A stretch of DNA of 5,711 nt from Ignavibacteriota bacterium (GTDB taxonomy: Bacteria > Bacteroidota > Ignavibacteria > UBA10030 > SZUA-254). The DNA is taken from NCBI GenBank assembly GCA_016191715.1, contig JACPVN010000160.1:1-5711 (forward strand). The letters are read 5' to 3'. The position numbers and the translations under genes are program-made. Below are positions 1 to 3,044 of this stretch, piece by piece (position 1 is the stretch's first letter; each line of letters begins with the position of its first letter). The notes beneath the pieces are model-generated. The model was not told the DNA's origin. It did no database searches and saw only the letters and a program-made list of their open reading frames with translations.

Positions 1-247
1 ATCCTTCTTGATTTGCTTTCACCCAATACCCCTCGCCTCCAATGAGAGTATCCTTTTGCGTATAACCGGAGGAGTAACCATAATAATTTGAGATAATAAT
101 TCCCGGCGGCTCACTTGTGAATTCGCTGAGCGCTCGTGTTGTTCTTGCGCCAACCATGTTCCAACCGCTACGAACGTTCATCGTGTCCTGTGCATGGAGC
201 AATGGTACGGAGATGATGAATAAAACAAAAAATGTAAATAATTTCAT
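1..247 (-). CDS. Secreted protein with GWN...GYWVK motif, N-terminal fragment
   Basis: This reading frame starts at the ATG at 245-247 and stays open for 82 codons to the window edge, so the C-terminus is missing. The first 20 residues form a clear Sec signal peptide: M-K-L, a hydrophobic core rich in F, L, I and V, and a cleavage site after PLLHA just before QDT. The mature part begins with SGWNMVGA and, about 55 residues later, reads GEGYWVKA. GWN(L/M)V followed by GYWVK spaced this way recurs in exported proteins of Ignavibacteria and other FCB bacteria, often in large surface or T9SS-sorted proteins; that is family knowledge, and the function is unknown. An AAAGG-like ribosome site lies about 8 bases upstream of the ATG and supports this start. 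The gene is transcribed away from the DUF5618 block. Confidence 0.8.
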   Translation of the reverse strand, partial: MKLFTFFVLFIISVPLLHAQDTMNVRSGWNMVGARTTRALSEFTSEPPGIIISNYYGYSSGYTQKDTLIGGEGYWVKANQEG

Positions 248-354
248 CTGATTTACCTTTCTGTAAAATGAATCTGTTGAATTTGTTGTTAAAAAGATTT
301 CCAAAAGAACCGTACACAATGCAGGTAATGTATCATGTATTAAAATGATGGGAA

Positions 355-383
355 AAGATAGTAAACTTTATGATGAAAGGCAA
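355..383 (-). promoter_or_regulatory. Candidate promoter of the secreted-protein gene
   Basis: On the minus strand TTGCCT (378-383) and TATCTT (355-360) are separated by exactly 17 bases. Each hexamer matches the sigma-70 consensus at four of six positions, and TATCTTTT also fits the Bacteroidota TAnnTTT element. Initiation would be near 348, leaving a leader of about 100 bases before the ATG at 247. This is inference from spacing and similarity only. Confidence 0.33.
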
Positions 384-403
384 TGGAAAAGTTAACGGGG
401 TGT

Positions 404-481
404 AAGTGCGACTCACTTTTTTCCGGTAGGATGTATAAAACTCTCAATTACAACTACTATTAAAAGAAAAGCGAGTCGCAC
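404..481. repeat. 78-bp element bounded by inverted short repeats (left copy)
   Basis: The left end (404-418) reads AAGTG-CGACT-CACTT, itself a palindrome with five-base arms and a five-base centre. The right end (473-481) is GAGTCGCAC, the exact reverse complement of 406-414. The element ends seven bases past the stop codon of the DUF5618-like gene. A similar pair, 77 bp across, lies on the other side of that gene at 978-1054. The left end (405-418) is a perfect 14-base inverted match to 1041-1054. The interior is AT-rich and has no obvious similarity to the interior of the other copy. It could be a small non-autonomous mobile element, a cassette boundary or a transcript-end structure. Confidence 0.55.
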
Positions 482-487
482 GTTCTT

Positions 488-907
488 TCACTTTTCCAGC
501 ATCGCAATAATTTCTTTTACAGCCCGCAATCCTTCCTTCACAACAGCAATTGATACTTGACCTTGATAATATGCCGCGATATGCAGGTTCTGATAAACAA
601 GCGTGAAGTAATCGGTAAATGTCCCGTTATAAGGAATCTTACGTCGTGCCTGCCAATACTCTTCAATAGATTTCGGGAGATTATCGTACGGTATGCCTTT
701 CCCAATCAACCAACCATCTATCGCTTTGAGTGCGGCGAGATAAGCGATGCCAGCCCCTTCACGAATGTACTTGACATCGGTATATAATTTCCCCGTCTTG
801 CTGATTGGACTCTTAGCAATTGTTTCTTTCGCATTCGCAAGGTACCGTTTTGCTTCAGCAAGTGCTTGCTCTTTTGTCAAAACTATTTCAAAATACTTTT
901 TTGGCAT
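488..907 (-). CDS. DUF5618-like (HEPN-like) small helical protein
   Basis: The 139-residue protein is predicted all-helical: helices at about 11-32, 42-69, 76-115 (broken near 92) and 119-138, a four-helix-bundle pattern. The segments KRYLANAKETI, YTDVKYIREGAGIAYLAALKAIDGWL and YQNLHIAAYYQG followed by AVVKEGLRAVKEI resemble DUF5618 proteins of Bacteroidota, which I recall as HEPN-like; function is unknown. I see no R-x4-6-H motif of the nuclease HEPN toxins. The frame stays open upstream to a TTG at 1012, with another ATG at 937, but those residues are not domain-like, so I chose the ATG at 907. No strong Shine-Dalgarno site precedes it. There is no partner gene next to it. The gene sits alone between two inverted-repeat elements (404-481 and 978-1054), which suggests it travels or is maintained as a single-gene cassette. 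Family assignment is from memory of sequence patterns. Confidence 0.72.
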   Translation of the reverse strand: MPKKYFEIVLTKEQALAEAKRYLANAKETIAKSPISKTGKLYTDVKYIREGAGIAYLAALKAIDGWLIGKGIPYDNLPKSIEEYWQARRKIPYNGTFTDYFTLVYQNLHIAAYYQGQVSIAVVKEGLRAVKEIIAMLEK

Positions 908-948
908 GTTGGTTTTTCTCAATAATCTATGATTCATTTGAAATATAA

Positions 949-979
949 TAAAATTAGTCAATGTTACATACGTTCTAAA
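949..979 (-). promoter_or_regulatory. Candidate promoter of the DUF5618-like gene
   Basis: On the minus strand TTTA (976-979) is followed after 19 bases by TAATTTTA (949-956), close to the Bacteroidota pattern TTTG-N19-TAnnTTTG (one mismatch in each box). Initiation near 943 would give a leader of about 36 bases before the ATG at 907 and would exclude the longer TTG-started form. The upstream box overlaps the edge of the repeat at 978-992, so the repeat may bring its own promoter. Confidence 0.33.
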
Positions 980-1054
980 GTGCAACTCATTTCTCCTTAT
1001 CATAAGCCCCAAACCAGAACTTACATTTTTTCTTCAGTGTAAGTGAGTCGCACT
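978..1054. repeat. 77-bp element bounded by inverted short repeats (right copy)
   Basis: The left end (978-992) is AAGTG-CAACT-CATTT, matching 404-418 at 13 of 15 positions. The right end (1041-1054) is AAGTG-AGTCG-CACT, the exact reverse complement of 405-418. The two ends face each other, as in the other element at 404-481, and the overall length differs by only one base. In a minus-strand transcript one of the two stem mismatches becomes a U-G wobble pair, so the ends could still fold together. The element lies directly upstream of the DUF5618-like gene and overlaps its candidate promoter. Confidence 0.5.
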
Positions 1055-1207
1055 ACATATATTTGTCCCTTCCTCCTAAAACCCCGATATTCTCCCGCCA
1101 TGCAACAACTTAATCGCACCCTCCTCTCCCGCATGAAATTCATCGGCATGTTGTACTGACAACGCCAATCAAATATCGAAAGTAACCACACAACACATTC
1201 TCTACTA

Positions 1208-2398
1208 TCACCGCAACCACTCTTGCAAAGGTGTTTCCAGAAATTCCTGAACATGTATTCCATCCCCACCTACAAGCAGTTTCTTACTATGTGGAAATAA
1301 TTTTGCAAACGCCATCATTCCCTGTATCACTCCTTTCTCCGCTCCGCTTTTCACTTCGATAGCGGTGAACTTCTTTCCATCAACAAGAACAAAATCAACT
1401 TCACTTGTCCCCTCACGCCAATACGACACCTGTATTTTTGTTCCTACCGTACAGTTCACTAAATGCGCTCCCACACTTGACTCGACTAACCTGCCCCAAA
1501 TATTTCGTTGCCGCATCAAGTCTTCCAACGAGTTATAAAACTGAGCAGAAATTAACGCAGTATTTAACACCTGCAATTTAGGACTCGATGCCCGCTGTCG
1601 GATTGGTGATGTTGTCACTTTTTGCAACCCGGTGAGCATCCCCGACGCATGGAGGAGTTGGAGATAATGCGCCAACGTTGTGGTATTGCCGGCATCATGA
1701 AGTTGTCCCAGCATTTTCTGGTATGATAAAATCTGTCCGGAGTATGCACAGCCAAGATGAAACAACTGTCGTAAGAGCGCAGGTTTATCAACTCGTGTGA
1801 GCAAAAGAATATCACGGGAGATTGTTGTTTCAATGAGCGCATCACGAACATAGTTTGCCCATCGTGAATGGTCGTTAATCAAATCGGCTGTGCCGGGATA
1901 ACCGCCAAAGTAAATGTATTCTTCCAGCGTCCAGCCAAAAGCATCGTGCATTTCCTTGAACGACCAGTGCGTTAATGGAATTATTTCAAAACGGCCCGCC
2001 AAACTTTCCGTAAGTCCTTTTTGAATTAAGAGTGGAGCCGAACCTAAGAGCAAAATTTTCAGGGGATTTTTTTTTGCACTGTCTTCATCCCAAAGTTTCT
2101 TCACTGTTTCCGACCATGAGTGGACTTTCTGAATCTCATCAAGGACGAGAATACTGCCGATGTCCTTCGCTTTCATTCGCGCTATCTCCCATTGTTGCTC
2201 TATCCATATTTTATTATGCGGCGAAGGGTCATCCGCAGAAGCATAGTGAGCAGGACACTTTAATGATTCGATAACCTGCCGGGTAAGAGTTGTTTTGCCG
2301 CATTGTCTCGGACCGGAAAGGACTTGGATAAATCTGCGCTTTTCCGAAAGTCTTGTATGAAGCGTATGAAAGGCAATTCGTTTGTATTCTTTTTTCAT
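1208..2398 (-). CDS. AAA_14/DUF4143 family ATPase with PDDEXK-like C-terminus
   Basis: The 396-residue protein has the two-domain layout of the AAA_14-DUF4143 family at its usual length. The N-terminal ATPase carries Walker A GPRQCGKTT (29-37, K35), Walker B ILVLDEIQK (83-91, D87 and E88), a sensor-like LLLGSAP stretch (116-122) and SLAGRFEIIPL (132-141), whose arginine is a likely finger residue. The C-terminal DUF4143 part begins around 185 and ends in a PDDEXK-like core: E306 in GRLVESSVG, D335 in SEVDFVLVDG, and E348-x-K350 in AIEVKSG. All key residues are intact. These proteins are widespread, often multicopy and poorly characterised; ATP hydrolysis and DNA cleavage are predicted from motifs only. 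The ATG at 2396-2398 lies 9 bases from a double palindrome and has no Shine-Dalgarno site. No partner gene is adjacent, and I see no clear terminator after the stop. Confidence 0.93.
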   Translation of the reverse strand: MKKEYKRIAFHTLHTRLSEKRRFIQVLSGPRQCGKTTLTRQVIESLKCPAHYASADDPSPHNKIWIEQQWEIARMKAKDIGSILVLDEIQKVHSWSETVKKLWDEDSAKKNPLKILLLGSAPLLIQKGLTESLAGRFEIIPLTHWSFKEMHDAFGWTLEEYIYFGGYPGTADLINDHSRWANYVRDALIETTISRDILLLTRVDKPALLRQLFHLGCAYSGQILSYQKMLGQLHDAGNTTTLAHYLQLLHASGMLTGLQKVTTSPIRQRASSPKLQVLNTALISAQFYNSLEDLMRQRNIWGRLVESSVGAHLVNCTVGTKIQVSYWREGTSEVDFVLVDGKKFTAIEVKSGAEKGVIQGMMAFAKLFPHSKKLLVGGDGIHVQEFLETPLQEWLR

Positions 2399-2407
2399 AG
2401 TAGTAAA

Positions 2408-2451
2408 TTCACTCAGTTTGTTGAGTAAATTTACTCAATATGTTGAGTAAA
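2408..2451. promoter_or_regulatory. Two tandem 22-bp palindromes (putative operator) before the ATPase gene
   Basis: The right unit (2430-2451) is a perfect palindrome with arms TTTACTCAA and TTGAGTAAA around TATG. The left unit (2408-2429) has arms TTCACTCAG and TTGAGTAAA around TTTG, with 7 of 9 arm positions paired. The units abut without a gap and are identical at 19 of 22 positions. They start 9 bases upstream of the ATPase start codon. This is the arrangement expected of a cooperative repressor operator, probably self-regulating, or of a recognition site for the ATPase/nuclease itself. Confidence 0.7.
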
Positions 2452-2456
2452 ACAAA
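2426..2456 (-). promoter_or_regulatory. Candidate Bacteroidota-type promoter of the ATPase gene
   Basis: On the minus strand TTTG (2453-2456) is followed after 19 bases by TAAATTTA (2426-2433), matching TTTG-N19-TAnnTTTG at all but the last position. The downstream box covers the junction between the two palindromes, so a protein bound there would block transcription. Initiation near 2420 would leave a leader of roughly 20 bases. Confidence 0.42.
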
Positions 2457-2719
2457 AGCGATTGTTAGCCGTTGGGTAGTTGTAAAGAGCGAAGCGAGAA
2501 AATAACAAACAGAGGATTGGTTAAAATGATGTGAGTGGTGTTGTCGTCACAAGGATTCCTTCATGTCGGAATGATTCACTCGGCCGATTTCTTATCTCTG
2601 TCAAAGGGTGGGATTCTTATCCCGCCACATCCGCGAGAACCTACTCTCCTCTGCTTATCAATCCTCTCTCCGCTCCCGTTTTGTTACGGATGAATACTTT
2701 GGAATTCGGCATAAAACAC
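2452..2719. other. Gene-free spacer with hairpins and decayed repeats
   Basis: I find no credible gene in this stretch. It holds an AGCGAAGCGAG tract (2489-2499), a short stem with ATTCC and GGAAT arms (2555-2559 and 2568-2572), and an 8-bp hairpin with arms GGTGGGAT and ATCCCGCC (2607-2626; one U-G pair in RNA). The first two resemble degenerate copies of intergenic repeats of the form ATTCCGAGCGAAGCGAGGAAT seen in many environmental genomes; that resemblance is from memory. The part from 2600 to 2705 shows patchy similarity to the adjacent tRNA-Asn and its terminator. Confidence 0.5.
2600..2705 (-). pseudogene. Possible decayed copy of the tRNA-Asn locus
   Basis: Three segments, in the same order, resemble the intact tRNA locus. 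GTCAAAGGGTGGGATTCTT (2600-2618) resembles the terminator half at 2737-2754. The stretch 2637-2660 matches the T-arm to anticodon region (2774-2797) at 18 of 24 positions, starting with an identical GAACCTAC. TACTTTGGAAT (2695-2705) is identical to the tRNA 5' end with flank (2820-2830). The middle is about 12 bases longer and no cloverleaf can be drawn, so any such copy is dead. Chance similarity is possible except for the last segment. Confidence 0.25.
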
Positions 2720-2752
2720 AAATCCCACTCTGTTTTGTCAAGAGTGGGATTT
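2720..2752 (-). terminator. Terminator hairpin behind tRNA-Asn
   Basis: A 12-bp perfect stem (2720-2731 with 2741-2752) encloses a 9-base loop. It starts 4 bases past the 3' end of the tRNA. On the minus strand the stem ends in ATTT and continues GTGTTTT; on the plus strand it runs into five T residues (2750-2754). It can therefore work in both directions, but the only gene it clearly serves is the tRNA. Confidence 0.72.
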
Positions 2753-2756
2753 TTCG

Positions 2757-2828
2757 CTCCAAAGGTAGGACTCGAACCTACAACCCTCCGGTTAACAGCC
2801 GGATGCTCTACCATTGAGCTACTTTGGA
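2757..2828 (-). tRNA. trnN: tRNA-Asn(GUU)
   Basis: A complete 72-base cloverleaf can be drawn. The acceptor stem is TCCAAAG with CTTTGGA and discriminator G. The D arm is GCTC with GAGC around AATGGTA, the anticodon stem is TCCGG with CCGGA, and the anticodon loop CTGTTAA has GUU as anticodon (2794-2796 on the plus strand). The variable loop has five bases, and the T arm is GTAGG-TTCGAGT-CCTAC. All stems pair perfectly. CCA is not encoded and must be added after transcription. A TATACT box (2833-2838, minus strand) lies 4 bases upstream, which would put initiation almost at the mature 5' end; no matching upstream box is visible. The terminator hairpin follows directly. The tRNA is divergent from clpC, and the sequence of its 5' end is repeated on both sides. 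Confidence 0.97.
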
Positions 2829-2876
2829 ATATAGTATATGCCGAATGTCCCGCTACGGCGGGACTACTTTGGAATA
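2819..2876. repeat. 13-bp direct repeat of the tRNA 5' end, flanking a hairpin
   Basis: CTACTTTGGAATA occurs at 2819-2831, covering the first ten bases of the tRNA, and again at 2864-2876, 45 bases away. An 11-base form (TACTTTGGAAT) is also present at 2695-2705 beyond the other end of the tRNA. The 32 bases between the two 13-mers contain a strong hairpin. The arrangement resembles a target-site duplication around a small insertion, or a local tandem duplication. Confidence 0.6.
2847..2864. repeat. 7-bp GC-rich hairpin with TACG loop
   Basis: Arms GTCCCGC (2847-2853) and GCGGGAC (2858-2864) pair perfectly around TACG. Read on the plus strand, the C-UACG-G closure belongs to the very stable UNCG tetraloop class. 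No T run follows on either strand, so it is not a standard terminator. It lies between the divergent tRNA and clpC promoters and upstream of both transcripts as predicted. Confidence 0.6.
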
Positions 2877-2903
2877 AAATTGCCTGATGTCTTACCATCA
2901 GGC
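2871..2903 (-). terminator. Possible minus-strand terminator hairpin
   Basis: Arms GCCTGATG (2882-2889) and CATCAGGC (2896-2903) form an 8-bp perfect stem with a six-base loop. Read on the minus strand the stem is followed by AATTTTATT, a weak U tract. It would stop transcripts coming leftward from the clpC region before they reach tRNA-Asn. No gene on the minus strand is known to need it, so it may instead insulate the divergent promoters. Confidence 0.4.
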
Positions 2904-2949
2904 GGCACAAATATAGGTAAAAATTCTGGATTTGTCAATACATCCATCT

Positions 2950-2978
2950 TTGATAAAGATTCAGCGATTCTCTATATT
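2950..2978 (+). promoter_or_regulatory. Sigma-70-like promoter of clpC
   Basis: TTGATA (2950-2955) and TATATT (2973-2978) each match the consensus at five of six positions and are separated by exactly 17 bases. Initiation near 2985 gives a leader of about 60 bases to the ATG at 3045. The promoter lies inside the upstream extension of the clpC reading frame, which argues that the extension is not translated. Confidence 0.62.
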
Positions 2979-2989
2979 GAAACCGTCTT

Positions 2990-3007
2990 TGTAGCAACGT
3001 TGTTACA
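2990..3007. promoter_or_regulatory. 18-bp palindrome in the clpC leader, putative operator
   Basis: TGTAGCAAC and GTTGTTACA abut without a spacer and pair at eight of nine positions. The centre lies about 14 bases downstream of the predicted start of transcription, a typical repressor position. It does not match the CIRCE element (TTAGCACTC-N9-GAGTGCTAA) or the CtsR heptad repeat known from Firmicutes clpC, so the binding protein is unknown. Confidence 0.45.
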
Positions 3008-3044
3008 TAAAAAGTTTATTGAAACAATAGAAAACGAGTTTACT

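Noticed and set aside
391..481. Integron attC site beside the DUF5618-like cassette
   Set aside because: The inverted-repeat layout and length are suggestive, but no GTTRRRY/RYYYAAC core pair is present at the ends and no integrase is in view.
488..907. HEPN toxin of a HEPN/MNT toxin-antitoxin pair
   Set aside because: There is no R-x4-6-H catalytic motif and no adjacent nucleotidyltransferase antitoxin gene.
908..1012. Upstream extension of the DUF5618-like frame to a TTG start at 1012 or an ATG at 937
   Set aside because: The extra residues are not domain-like, overlap a repeat and a promoter candidate, and have no properly spaced ribosome site.
1021..1269. 82-codon minus-strand frame overlapping the end of the ATPase gene
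   Set aside because: Biased composition (C, R, M, W), no recognisable family, overlaps the ATPase gene in another frame and reads through the short repeat at 1041-1054. The 153 bases at 1055-1207 hold no other signal I can name.
2408..2451. CRISPR-like short repeat array
   Set aside because: Only two abutting units with no spacers and no cas genes; the palindromic form fits an operator better.
2531..2910. Three overlapping frames (118, 69 and 89 codons) across the tRNA region
   Set aside because: All read through the tRNA-Asn gene and its terminator, on one strand or the other.
2838..3044. 69-codon N-terminal extension of the clpC reading frame, starting at an ATG at 2838
   Set aside because: It contains a good sigma-70-like promoter, a palindrome and a hairpin, shows no protein-like features, and the ATG at 3045 gives the standard ClpC N-terminus.
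2946..3044. CIRCE or CtsR heat-shock operator before clpC
   Set aside because: Neither the TTAGCACTC/GAGTGCTAA pair nor the heptad repeat is found; only an unrelated 18-bp palindrome is present.
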